Origin: Mycolicibacterium goodii
Lineage (GTDB): Bacteria; Actinomycetota; Actinomycetes; Mycobacteriales; Mycobacteriaceae
Direction of reading: 5' to 3'
NCBI RefSeq assembly: GCF_022370755.2
Contig: NZ_CP092364.2
Location: 3,596,001-3,660,000 of the forward strand
DNA: 64,000 nt
The position numbers and the translations under genes are program-made. The notes beneath the pieces were generated by a model. That model did not search any database. It saw nothing but the letters and a program-made list of their open reading frames with translations, and was not told the origin of the DNA. Shown here in pieces: positions 25,237 through 33,405 of this stretch; the first letter of the stretch is position 1, and each line of letters opens with the position of its first letter.

Positions 25237-27254
25237 ACGGTTTCCTTTCGGACGAATTCTCCTGCAGCGGACCACCTTCGACGTTCCTCGGCTCGCGCGG
25301 CCTCCATCGCGGCTCGCGTAGCGGCGATGTCGTCGGCGTTCTGGGCCAGGAAGGCGTCATGCTCGGCGAGCGAGAACACCCCGTCGGTGATGTCGACGTG
25401 GCCGCGACCGGCCGCCATGTCGGCGCGAAGGTCCAGCAGTTCCTCCGCCGACACCGGATACCAGCTGATGCGGTCGAAAAATCGCAGCAGCCAGGGATGC
25501 TCGGGTTCGAAGCCGTGGGCCGACAGGGGATGGCGGTGGTTCCAGATCTGGGTCGTTCGCCCGACGAACTGGTACCCGCCCGGCCCTTCCATGCCGTAGA
25601 TGCACAGATAGGCTCCGCCGATCCCGACCGCGTTCTCCGGGGTCCAGGTGCGCGCCGGGTTGTACTTGGTGGTCACCAACCGGTGCCGCGGGTCCAGGGG
25701 CGTCGCGACCGGCGCGCCGAGGTAGACGTCGCCGAGCCCCAGGACGAGATACTCGGCGTCGTAGACGATCCGGTGGACGTCGTCGGTGGAGGCGAGCCCG
25801 TTCATGCGCCGGATGAACTCGATGTTCCACGGGCACCACGGCGCATCGGCGCGCACGCCGTGCATGTAGCGTTCGATGGCCTCGCGGGTCGCTGGGTCAT
25901 CCCAGCTCAGTGGCAGGTGCACCGTGCGACTGGGGACGACGAGTTCCTGTGCGGCGGGCAACGACGCCTCGATCTCCGTCAGCAGCGGTACCAGGGCCGA
26001 CAGCGGCAGGCGGGCCGGGTCCACCTTCACCTGCAGTGAGCGCACTCCCGGTGTGAGGTCGAGCAGCCCGGCCGGTCGGGCGGTTTCCAGCGCGTCGTGC
26101 AGTGCGTGCACCCGCGCTCGCAGCGCGAGATCCAATCGCATGTCGCCGTATTCGACGAGGACGTTGTCGTCGCCGGTACGCCGGTAGGTCACGGTGACCG
26201 TGCCGTCCGAAGACGTGGTGTGGCCGACGATTCCGTTGTCGGTGTCCCCGCCGGTGGAGAACACCGCAGGCAGGAACGCGCGCCGCGCGCGTCCGACGGT
26301 GCCGACGGGCGCGGCGGTGGTTTCACGGACCGCGACGAACCGCACGGTGGCCCCGGGCGCGAGTTGACCCAGCTTCCACCGATCGGCCGAGGTGACGGTC
26401 ACCGGGCACACGAATCCGCCGAGGCTCGGACCGTCGGGGCCCAGCAGAATCGGTGTGTCGCCGGTGAAGTCGAGCGAACCCACCGAGTAGGCGTTGTCGT
26501 GGATGTTCGACGGGTGCAGTCCGGCCTCGCCGCCGTCGGGTCGTGCCCATTCGGGCTTGGGCCCGATCAACCGCACCCCGGTGCGGTCGGAGTTGAAGTG
26601 CACCTCGTAATCGTGCCCGAGGACGGTGTCGATGTCGGCGCGCGTGAAGAACTCCGGCGCCGAATGCGGACCCACCGTGACGGCGATGTTCCAGTGCGAC
26701 GTGATCGCCGGTTGTTCGTCGAACAGGATGCGCCTGCGCGCACCGGTCTCGCGATCGGCGATCTCCAGTTTGTCACCGGTGCCGAGCACCCGGCCCTCGT
26801 GACCGCCGAACCGGCCCAACGTGAAGGTCGCCGCACTGCCGAGGTATTCGTCGGCGTGCAGACCACCGGCCACGGCGATGTAGATCCGCAGACCGACGCC
26901 GTCGACCATGCCCACGTCGAGCAGTTGGCCTGCCCGCACCAGAACCGGTTGCCACTGGGGCACTTTGCAGCCGTCAACGCTGACCGGCGCGGGCGCGCCG
27001 GACACGCACACCCACGTGTCGGTGTCGAACCGCAGCGCCGGGCCGCCCATCGTGGCTTCCAGACCGGGTGCGCCTTCGGGGTTTCCGACGGCGACGTTGG
27101 CAAGCCGGAACGACACATCGTCCATCGGCCCGGACGGCGGGACGCCGACCTGCCAGTATCCGATCCGGCCCGGCCAGTCCTGGATCGTGGTGGCCATTCC
27201 GGGCCGCACCACTTCCACGACGCGCACGCGAGGAGCAGATTCAGACCCGGTCAT
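25233..27254 (-). CDS. Urea amidolyase-type carboxyltransferase (KipA-KipI fusion) lacking biotin carboxylase and biotin carrier domains
   Basis: A 673-aa protein with a CT_A_B (KipA/PxpC-like) domain first (residues about 15-310, GMATTIQDWPGRIGYWQVGV) and a CT_C_D (KipI/PxpB-like) domain second (about 410-620). This order equals the central part of urea/guanidine carboxylases. A full enzyme is about 1200 aa, with a biotin carboxylase before and a biotinyl domain (AMKM) after; neither is present here or elsewhere in the operon. The ATG at 27254 overlaps the preceding stop as ATGA. It may use a biotin carboxylase in trans, or work like 5-oxoprolinase. Confidence 0.85.
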   Translation of the reverse strand: MTGSESAPRVRVVEVVRPGMATTIQDWPGRIGYWQVGVPPSGPMDDVSFRLANVAVGNPEGAPGLEATMGGPALRFDTDTWVCVSGAPAPVSVDGCKVPQWQPVLVRAGQLLDVGMVDGVGLRIYIAVAGGLHADEYLGSAATFTLGRFGGHEGRVLGTGDKLEIADRETGARRRILFDEQPAITSHWNIAVTVGPHSAPEFFTRADIDTVLGHDYEVHFNSDRTGVRLIGPKPEWARPDGGEAGLHPSNIHDNAYSVGSLDFTGDTPILLGPDGPSLGGFVCPVTVTSADRWKLGQLAPGATVRFVAVRETTAAPVGTVGRARRAFLPAVFSTGGDTDNGIVGHTTSSDGTVTVTYRRTGDDNVLVEYGDMRLDLALRARVHALHDALETARPAGLLDLTPGVRSLQVKVDPARLPLSALVPLLTEIEASLPAAQELVVPSRTVHLPLSWDDPATREAIERYMHGVRADAPWCPWNIEFIRRMNGLASTDDVHRIVYDAEYLVLGLGDVYLGAPVATPLDPRHRLVTTKYNPARTWTPENAVGIGGAYLCIYGMEGPGGYQFVGRTTQIWNHRHPLSAHGFEPEHPWLLRFFDRISWYPVSAEELLDLRADMAAGRGHVDITDGVFSLAEHDAFLAQNADDIAATRAAMEAARAEERRRWSAAGEFVRKETV

Positions 27255-27874
27255 CCCCGGGTCACCACCATCCGCACCGCGGTGGGGTCGAAGCCGTTGC
27301 AGGGGTTGTTGATCTGCGGGCAGTTCGAGATCAGCACCAGCGTGTCGATCTCGGCGCGCAGCGACACCTTCTTGCCGGGCGCCGACAGGCCGTCGACGAT
27401 GCCAAGCGAACCGTCGGGATCGACCGGGACATTCATGAAGAAGTTGATGTTGCTGACGATGTCGGCCTTGGTCAGGCCCCACCGGGCCCCTTCCCCGATG
27501 AAGTTCTCGACGCAGGCATGCTGATGCTTGGTGTGGTGTCCGTAGCGCAGCGTGTTCGATTCCTGTGAGCATGCGCCGCCGAGGGTGTCGTGGTTGCCGA
27601 CCTCGTCGTCGACGATCGTCAGCATCGGTGCGCCGTCGCTGTCCCGCAGCACCGTCCCGGTGGTGAGGAAGATGTTGCCCTGCGCCGCGATCGTCGTCGG
27701 TGCGCTGTAACGGATGCCGTGGTCGTCGGCGCCGTAGAACAGCGTGTCGACGGCCTGGTTTCCGTGCAGGTCGACGATGGTGAGGATGTCCCCTGCGCGC
27801 ACGATCTTCGACCAGGGAGCACGGGGTGCCACGGTCTCGTCGGCGATGATCTGGGCTTCGAACGTGGTGGTCAT
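27251..27874 (-). CDS. DUF1989 protein, urea carboxylase-associated protein 2 (carboxyguanidine deiminase CgdB-like)
   Basis: A 207-aa DUF1989 protein (GDILTIVDLHGNQAVDTLFY, then NHDTLGGACSQESNTLRYG and NFFMNVPVDPDG). Pairs of DUF1989 proteins next to allophanate hydrolase form the carboxyguanidine deiminase of bacterial guanidine degradation in the systems studied. His/Cys residues in HHTKHQHACVENF are the likely metal ligands. Start and stop both overlap the neighbouring genes by ATGA, so the stoichiometry is probably fixed by coupling. Confidence 0.85.
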   Translation of the reverse strand: MTTTFEAQIIADETVAPRAPWSKIVRAGDILTIVDLHGNQAVDTLFYGADDHGIRYSAPTTIAAQGNIFLTTGTVLRDSDGAPMLTIVDDEVGNHDTLGGACSQESNTLRYGHHTKHQHACVENFIGEGARWGLTKADIVSNINFFMNVPVDPDGSLGIVDGLSAPGKKVSLRAEIDTLVLISNCPQINNPCNGFDPTAVRMVVTRG

Positions 27875-28704
27875 CGGGCACTCCAGACATCTTCGGAATT
27901 GAGGTAGGCGCGTTGGTATTCGGGATCGCGGTCGTCCAGGGACGCTCCGATCGCGGCGAGGTCATCGGGTGCCCGCCACGCCAGGACCTCCAGCGAACCC
28001 ACATCGAATCCGGGGGCCGGGTCGAGTGGGTGAGCCGTGTTGGCGATGGCCACGATCAGCGGCAGGTGCACGACGAACTCGACGGCGGTGTCGGCACCCG
28101 CCGAACCGGTTGACACCAGGTTGCCCTCGGCGTCGACCCGGATGCCGTGGAAGAACGAGACACTCGGCGGCACGTCACGACGGGACAGGCCGTTCTTGAG
28201 GGCGGCCAGGGCGAGCAGTTCCCGCCCCGCGGGGCTGGCGGATTCCGCGCTGCCCGCGCCGTACTTCGCGGTGTTACCCGCCGATGTCGTGGTGCCGCAC
28301 AACGCGTCGTGGTGTCCCGAGGTGTCCGATACGAGGGTGGCCAGCACCCGACCCTGGTCGCTGAGCAGCGGATGGCCTGCTGAAAGATAGGCCTGCCAGG
28401 GCACTTTCACGGTGTCGGCGACGTTGAGCCGTTCCCACGGGGCGTCGGCGCGCCAGAGCAGCAGGTGCGCGCACGCCGTGCCGGTCACATCTCGCAGTCG
28501 CAACCGGCTGCCCCGGCCGAGCACCTTGGTGGTGTATCGGCCGCCCGGAACGGTCTCGGCCCACGTGAGGTTCTCGGCGGCCACACCCGCGGGCGGATTC
28601 GGCCAGCGTGAGGCCGGGACGACGGGCATCGAGTCGGTGATGGCGCCGGCCTGGGCACGGGCATGTTCCCGCGCGCCGGCGGTGGTCTGAGTGGATACAG
28701 ACAT
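27871..28704 (-). CDS. DUF1989 protein, urea carboxylase-associated protein 1 (CgdA-like)
   Basis: A 277-aa DUF1989 protein, the usual larger partner: LRLRDVTGTACAHLLLWRAD, then LVSDTSGHHDALCGTTTSAG and SVSFFHGIRVDAEG. It is expected to pair with the next gene as the deiminase or urea carboxylase-associated complex. I start it at the ATG at 28704, which has GGAG upstream and lies 2 bp after the permease stop; the longer open frame runs through the permease gene in another frame. Confidence 0.85.
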   Translation of the reverse strand: MSVSTQTTAGAREHARAQAGAITDSMPVVPASRWPNPPAGVAAENLTWAETVPGGRYTTKVLGRGSRLRLRDVTGTACAHLLLWRADAPWERLNVADTVKVPWQAYLSAGHPLLSDQGRVLATLVSDTSGHHDALCGTTTSAGNTAKYGAGSAESASPAGRELLALAALKNGLSRRDVPPSVSFFHGIRVDAEGNLVSTGSAGADTAVEFVVHLPLIVAIANTAHPLDPAPGFDVGSLEVLAWRAPDDLAAIGASLDDRDPEYQRAYLNSEDVWSAR

Positions 28705-28706
28705 GA

Positions 28707-30260
28707 TCAGGCTCCGATCGTGACGGGTTTGGGGTGGGTCCTGCCACGCGGGAAGCACAGCGCACCGAGCAGCACCGTGGCGGCGATGCTCAGCGGGCCC
28801 GCCCACTGCAGGACGGGGTATTCCCCGGTGGGATTGAAGATCTCGGCTCGCGGCCAGCCCAGGTTGACGATCATCACCGCCCCGTACAGCACTGCGAGGA
28901 CGTTGACCACGATGCCGAACCTGCCGAGGGTGAACAGGGGCAGGCCTTCGGCGTCCACCTGATTGCCTGCCTTGTTCGACTGTGTGGGCCAGCCTTTGAA
29001 CCTGCGGTACAGCAGGGGCGCGGTGACCATCAGGTAGGCCAGATAGATGAGGATGATGCACACGCTGGCCAGGGTCGCGAAGATCGCGGAGTTCCCGACG
29101 TTGACGAGCAGCACCGCGATGCACAGCACGCCGATCAGCACCGACGGCCAGATCGGGGTGCCGGTGCGGCCGTTGACCCGGGCCAGGATCGTCGAGGCGG
29201 GCAGCCGGCCGTCGCGCGCCATGGAGAACATGAGCCGTGAGGCCGCGGTCTGAATTGCCAACGTACAGATGGTGATCGCGATGCACACATCGACGAGGAG
29301 GACGGTGCCCCACGGCGAGGACAGCACGGTGTCGAGCACGTAGGGCAGCCCCTCGGTGGCCAGCCGGCCGTCGGTGAGGCTCGGCGCGGCCATGAGCGCA
29401 CCGAGGATCATCAGTCCGCCGCCGAGCGCGGACACCGACAGGGCCAGACGGATGGTGCGGGGTGCCACCCGGCGCGGATTGCGGGTCTCCTCGGCGAGTT
29501 CGCCTGCCGACCCGAAGCCCACCATCACGTAGGCCGCCATCAGGCCCGACATGATCCAGGCCCAGATGTAGCCGGGTTGCCCGCCGGCGTGGCCGGTGTC
29601 GAACACCACCTGCGGTCCGCGTTGTGCGTGCGTGAAGAACACGCCGATGACGGCGACGACGCCGACGATCTCACACACCACACCCGCGCTGTTGACGCGT
29701 GACATCCATTTGACGCCAAGGCAGTTGATCGTCGTGGTGAGCACAAGCAGAACGGTGCCGAGCAGAACCGCGTTGGTGGCGCCGCTCGGTGAGGTGAGCG
29801 CGGGGTCGTCGCCGATGATCTGGAACCCCGGCCAGATCGTCGGCAGCACGACCTGCAGGGCGATCGCGGCCGCCGATGCGGTGACGATCTGGGCCAGGAT
29901 CATGAACCACCCGCCGAACCAGCCGATCACCTCGCCGCCCATCCGCCGCGACCACTGGTAGATGGCGCCCGAGATCGGGTAGCGCGCCGCGAGTTCGGCG
30001 AAACACAGTGCGACGAGGAACTGGCCCACGAACACCGCGGGCCAGGTCCAGAAGAACGCGGGGCCGCCGAAGCCGAAGCCCAGACCGAACAGCTGGAAGA
30101 TCGTCGTGAGGATCGACACGAACGAGAAGCCCGCGGCGAACGACTCGAAGCGTCCGAGTCGACGATGGAGTTGTTGGTCGTAACCGAACTCCGCGAGGTC
30201 GCGGTGGTCGCCAGACGGGTCGTCCACATCTGGCCCCGGTGCTGTTGCGCTGCTGGTCAT
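28707..30260 (-). CDS. APC-family amino acid/amine permease
   Basis: A 517-aa permease with about 12 transmembrane helices. FARRYPISGAIYQWSRRMGG-type text (here ELAARYPISGAIYQWSRRMG) and the helix starting FGSAGELAEETRNPRR are typical of the amino acid-choline transporter (GABA permease) branch of APC carriers. As the first gene of the operon with DUF1989 proteins and allophanate hydrolase it probably imports the nitrogen compound that the operon degrades. Confidence 0.88.
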   Translation of the reverse strand: MTSSATAPGPDVDDPSGDHRDLAEFGYDQQLHRRLGRFESFAAGFSFVSILTTIFQLFGLGFGFGGPAFFWTWPAVFVGQFLVALCFAELAARYPISGAIYQWSRRMGGEVIGWFGGWFMILAQIVTASAAAIALQVVLPTIWPGFQIIGDDPALTSPSGATNAVLLGTVLLVLTTTINCLGVKWMSRVNSAGVVCEIVGVVAVIGVFFTHAQRGPQVVFDTGHAGGQPGYIWAWIMSGLMAAYVMVGFGSAGELAEETRNPRRVAPRTIRLALSVSALGGGLMILGALMAAPSLTDGRLATEGLPYVLDTVLSSPWGTVLLVDVCIAITICTLAIQTAASRLMFSMARDGRLPASTILARVNGRTGTPIWPSVLIGVLCIAVLLVNVGNSAIFATLASVCIILIYLAYLMVTAPLLYRRFKGWPTQSNKAGNQVDAEGLPLFTLGRFGIVVNVLAVLYGAVMIVNLGWPRAEIFNPTGEYPVLQWAGPLSIAATVLLGALCFPRGRTHPKPVTIGA

Positions 30261-30294
30261 GGATTTTCTCTCCGGCTAGGGGCGCTGCCGCCAG

Positions 30295-30322
30295 CTCATA
30301 CCTGTCAGATGACAGATAACAA
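30295..30322 (-). promoter_or_regulatory. Promoter of the permease operon with an operator in the spacer
   Basis: On the minus strand TTGTTA (30322-30317) and TATGAG (30300-30295) are 16 bp apart. The spacer contains a perfect dyad, CTGTCA-GA-TGACAG in plus orientation (30302-30315), which resembles GntR/FCD operators (TGTCATCTGACA). A protein bound there would block RNA polymerase. The regulator is not identifiable in the window. Confidence 0.5.
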
Positions 30323-30351
30323 TGGGCGCGTGTCCGGGGCGTCACCCGAAT

Positions 30352-30367
30352 GTTTCGTTCATGTAGC
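30352..30367 (-). promoter_or_regulatory. Candidate GlnR box
   Basis: On the minus strand GCTACATGAACGAAAC fits the actinobacterial GlnR pattern (AC-N9-AC; G.TAC-N6-GAAAC). It lies about 60 bp upstream of the predicted transcript start of the permease operon, the usual place for activation under nitrogen limitation. A urea/amidolyase locus is a known type of GlnR target in M. smegmatis. Confidence 0.45.
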
Positions 30368-30427
30368 CGTCGGTAAGCATTTGATTGCCGAAAGCTCACC
30401 GCCCGTGGGCCTGTCACAATCGCCGGT

Positions 30428-31420
30428 ATGTCCGCCGAACAGACCCGGCGCCGCATCGAGGCGGCCACCTCGCCCGCCCAGCTTCGCGCTGCGACCGCGG
30501 AGCTGCCCGCGGTGGCGCGCGAATTCGTCGGTGCGCGCGCCGCCACGGTGTCGCAGGGGTGGTCGGCGCTGCTGCGCGCGGCGCTGCGTACGGCGGCCGG
30601 GCTCATCGCACCGCCGGCCGGCACGTGGTACGCCTCGGGCAGCGTGGGTCGCGGCGAGGCACTTCCCGGTTCCGATCTCGACACCCTGTTCGTGCGCGAC
30701 GAGACAACCCCGGCCGAGGCGGCGTTGCACCACGCGCTACAGGTGCACGACCTGTTGAGTGCGTGCGGAATCCACGGCGACGAGAAAGGAGTCACCGCGG
30801 CACGTTCACGATTCAACCGGTCGGCCGCCCAGTGGGCTGAAGGCATCGACCGCTGGGCCGCTGACGCCGCCGCCGACCGAGGTGTGGTGATGATCGGCCT
30901 GCTCGCCGACGCGGTACCGGTCATCGACGGGCCGGACCTGGCCGGGCAGGTCGGCGCCGCGGTGCGCACCCATCCCGACGCGCTGGCCTCGATGCTTCAG
31001 GACGCGACCCATGTACGCGCGTACGTGCCGTCGCGGCTGCGGGTGTTGACCAACCGCGACAGCAGCGTAGACATCAAGGCCGCCACGGTGGACCCCGTCG
31101 TGCGTGTCGCGCGGTGGGCCGCACTCAGCAGTGGATCGTCCGCCCGCGGTACGGGCGAACGGATCCGCGATGCGGCGGGCAGCCGCTTTCTCGACGACGA
31201 GGATACCGACCTGCTGACGAGGTGCCATGCGATCGGGTCGAGTATCCGGTGGCGGATGCGGGCCGCTCAGTGGGTCTCACAGGAGGTCACCGATCATGTG
31301 GCGACGTCGGCGTTCTCGCCCCAGGACCGCACGGCACTGCGCAGCATCGGGCGCGACGTCACCGGACTGCAGCGCAAACTCGACTATCTGGCCTCGACCT
31401 CGGCGTTCTCCCCGTGGTAG
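30428..31420 (+). CDS. DUF294-type putative nucleotidyltransferase
   Basis: A 330-aa protein with a nucleotidyltransferase core: SGSVGRGEALPGSDLDTLFV at residues 70-89 gives the G-S-x10-DxD motif (Asp83 and Asp85), as in GlnD-like and MNT-type enzymes. The C-terminal part is the helical DUF294_C region. Usual DUF294 proteins also carry CBS or cNMP domains at the N-terminus; these are missing. It likely transfers a nucleotide to a protein or RNA. Its stop overlaps the GTG start of a Fic gene, so the two products are probably made together. Confidence 0.75.
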   Translation: MSAEQTRRRIEAATSPAQLRAATAELPAVAREFVGARAATVSQGWSALLRAALRTAAGLIAPPAGTWYASGSVGRGEALPGSDLDTLFVRDETTPAEAALHHALQVHDLLSACGIHGDEKGVTAARSRFNRSAAQWAEGIDRWAADAAADRGVVMIGLLADAVPVIDGPDLAGQVGAAVRTHPDALASMLQDATHVRAYVPSRLRVLTNRDSSVDIKAATVDPVVRVARWAALSSGSSARGTGERIRDAAGSRFLDDEDTDLLTRCHAIGSSIRWRMRAAQWVSQEVTDHVATSAFSPQDRTALRSIGRDVTGLQRKLDYLASTSAFSPW

Positions 31421-32217
31421 CCGAACTGCGGATCGACGAACGCCATGCGCTCGCCCAGACCATCGCGGCCGAACGCCTCGAGGGCTGGCAACCGAACGAC
31501 GAGGAGGTTCGGGGACTCACCGAATTGCTCCGGGGCACCGTGTCTTTCGGCGAGTACCTCGCGGCCCATCTCCCCCGTCGGCCGCCGCATCCCCGGCGGC
31601 GACCGGTGTTCGCACGGCGCAGGCCGTACTTCGTTCCGGGTTCGACGGTGCTGCGCAACAGTTTCGGGATCGCCGACGCCGAAACCCTGGCGCGTGTGGA
31701 GTTCGTGGCCACCGCGGGCCGGCTCCTGCAGGCCCATCTGCAACCCGACGTGCACGACCTCGACGTGTGCCGACTGCACCAGCACGTGTTCGGTGATGTC
31801 TACCCTTGGGCCGGGCAGTTGCGGATCGTCGAACTCCGCCGCGGCGATCAGGCTTTCGGCTCCTGCGCACAGCTGGCCCGCAGGCTGTCGGAGCTCCACG
31901 CCGACATCGCGGCGCTCGCGGGTGACGGGCATACGCTCGACGACGGTGCGTTGTCTTTCCGGCTGGCCCGAATCTATGCCGAATACAACGCGATTCACCC
32001 GTTCCGTGAGGGCAACGGCCGTACCGGGACGTTGCTTCTGCATCTGCTCACCCGGTGTGCGGGTCGTCGGTTGCATCTGGACGCGATCGCCCGCGACGAC
32101 TGGATCACCGCGTCGCGGGGTTCGATGCCGTTCCGTCGGGACGGCAGGGCCGATCCGCGACCGTTCGTCGCGGTGTTGCGGCCCTGCGTGCGTCAGGGGT
32201 TCGGATCGGTCAGGTAG
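31414..32217 (+). CDS. Fic-domain protein with N-terminal inhibitory helix (class II-like)
   Basis: A 267-aa Fic protein. The full active-site motif HPFREGNGRT occupies residues 195-204 and DVYPWAGQLR (128-137) forms the family's flap. Fic enzymes move AMP (or related groups) onto target proteins. Residues about 12-50 look like a built-in VbhA-type antitoxin helix; its motif reads AERLEG, where the inhibitory Glu23-Gly24 is kept but the usual Ser/Thr is Ala19. The GTG at 31414 overlaps the preceding nucleotidyltransferase gene, and the 3' end overlaps the convergent TetR gene by 25 bp. Confidence 0.85.
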   Translation: MVAELRIDERHALAQTIAAERLEGWQPNDEEVRGLTELLRGTVSFGEYLAAHLPRRPPHPRRRPVFARRRPYFVPGSTVLRNSFGIADAETLARVEFVATAGRLLQAHLQPDVHDLDVCRLHQHVFGDVYPWAGQLRIVELRRGDQAFGSCAQLARRLSELHADIAALAGDGHTLDDGALSFRLARIYAEYNAIHPFREGNGRTGTLLLHLLTRCAGRRLHLDAIARDDWITASRGSMPFRRDGRADPRPFVAVLRPCVRQGFGSVR

Positions 32218-32792
32218 CGCTGCACGGTCGGGCCGAGCCAGGACACCAGGTCGTCGAGGGTGGCCGACGCGAGCGGTTCGATCTTGAGCTGATACCGGGC
32301 GAACGCGAGACCCACCATGTGCACGGTCACCAACTCGACGCGCAGCTCGGCATCGGCCACGCCGAACTCGGCGGACACGCGCTTCGCCACCGGTCCGGCG
32401 AGCGAGTCGTGCAGTAGCTTGCGGGCCAGCGGGTGGATATCGGCCGATCGGAACACCGTCAGCAGCAGGTCGAACGAGCCGCCCTCGTCCCACCGTCGGA
32501 TGACCTCGCGTACGAGGCGCGGGCCGACGTCATGTGGGCCGTTGTCGAGCAGCGTCGCGAGTTGGTGCAGCGGATGCTCCGGGGTGTCGAGGACCGAGGC
32601 GTTGAACAGGCCCTCCTTGTTGCCGAAGAAGTAGTAGACCATCGCCACGTCGACGCCGGCGTCCGCGGCGATGCCGCGCACCGTCGCCTTCTCGTAACCG
32701 CTGCGCATGAAGTGGTCGCGCGCCGCGTCGAGGATGCGCTGCTTGTTCTGCTGGCCGGTGCGCCACCGGCCGCTGCGCCGGTTCTCGGCCAC
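32193..32792 (-). CDS. TetR-family regulator
   Basis: A 199-aa TetR protein with the helix-turn-helix ATVRGIAADAGVDVAMVYYF followed by FGNKEGLF (about residues 36-65) and a 130-aa helical domain. It is divergent from a methyltransferase-like membrane protein gene; two identical-core operators (TCAAC-N4-GTTGA) lie between them, so it very likely represses both its own gene and its neighbour. Confidence 0.88.
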   Translation of the reverse strand: MAENRRSGRWRTGQQNKQRILDAARDHFMRSGYEKATVRGIAADAGVDVAMVYYFFGNKEGLFNASVLDTPEHPLHQLATLLDNGPHDVGPRLVREVIRRWDEGGSFDLLLTVFRSADIHPLARKLLHDSLAGPVAKRVSAEFGVADAELRVELVTVHMVGLAFARYQLKIEPLASATLDDLVSWLGPTVQRYLTDPNP

Positions 32793-32806
32793 GACGAGAG
32801 TTTAGT

Positions 32807-32867
32807 TCAACAACCGTTGACCTATTCACGGGGCACGGCGTACCGTTTTCTTCAACAGAGGTTGAAG
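32807..32867. promoter_or_regulatory. Two TetR operators TCAAC-N4-GTTGA
   Basis: Site 1, 32807-32820, reads TCAAC-AACC-GTTGA. Site 2, 32850-32867, reads CTTCAAC-AGAG-GTTGAAG and ends directly before the AAAGGAG ribosome site of the rightward gene. Equal core and spacer length in both, one close to each gene, indicates one regulator acting on both promoters. Confidence 0.65.
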
Positions 32868-32880
32868 AAAGGAGTCGGAC

Positions 32881-33405
32881 ATGACGAGACAGCGACGGCT
32901 GTGGTGGCGGCACCTGCTTTCGGTGCTGCTCGCGCCCGCGATGATGACCGTCTTCATCCCGTCGGCGATCGCCGCGTCAACCGGCGCCACCGCACCCGAT
33001 CCGAGCACCGCGGGCGGACTCCTGGCGGCCCTCGCCGGAGCGGTTCTCATCGGGTTCGGACTGTGCTTCTTGGTGTGGACCGTGGTGTTGTTCGACCGCG
33101 TCGGCGAGGGGACGCTCGCGATCGGGTCGCCCATCCACCTGGTGCTACGCGGCCCCTACCGGCACGTCAGGAACCCGATGATGACGGCGGTGTTCTGCAT
33201 CCAGCTCGGAACCGCGGTCGCGACGATGTCGCCCTGGCTCTTCGGGTGGTTCGCGCTGTTCTGCACCGCCACGGCGATCGCCATTCCGGTCATCGAGGAA
33301 CCGCACCTACGCAAGCGGTTCGGCGCGGAGTACGAGGCCTACCGGCGGCACGTCCCGCGCTGGGTCCCGCGGATCACCCCGTGGGAGCCGACGCACGCGG
33401 CGTGA
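32881..33405 (+). CDS. Isoprenylcysteine carboxyl methyltransferase-like membrane protein
   Basis: A 174-aa membrane protein with about four transmembrane helices and the PEMT/ICMT C-terminal signature: GPYRHVRNPMMTAVF, then EEPHLRKRFGAEYEAYRRHV and PRWVPR. The family uses S-adenosylmethionine to methylate thiol, carboxyl or amine groups of lipid-like substrates at the membrane. The real substrate in bacteria is mostly unknown. Good AAAGGAG ribosome site; it is controlled by the divergent TetR gene. Confidence 0.8.
   Translation: MTRQRRLWWRHLLSVLLAPAMMTVFIPSAIAASTGATAPDPSTAGGLLAALAGAVLIGFGLCFLVWTVVLFDRVGEGTLAIGSPIHLVLRGPYRHVRNPMMTAVFCIQLGTAVATMSPWLFGWFALFCTATAIAIPVIEEPHLRKRFGAEYEAYRRHVPRWVPRITPWEPTHAA

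Noticed and set aside
30261..30427. Guanidine-I (ykkC) riboswitch before the permease/DUF1989 operon
   Set aside because: The leader lacks the conserved riboswitch blocks I would expect; what is visible is a promoter with an operator dyad and a GlnR-like box, so a riboswitch is not supported.
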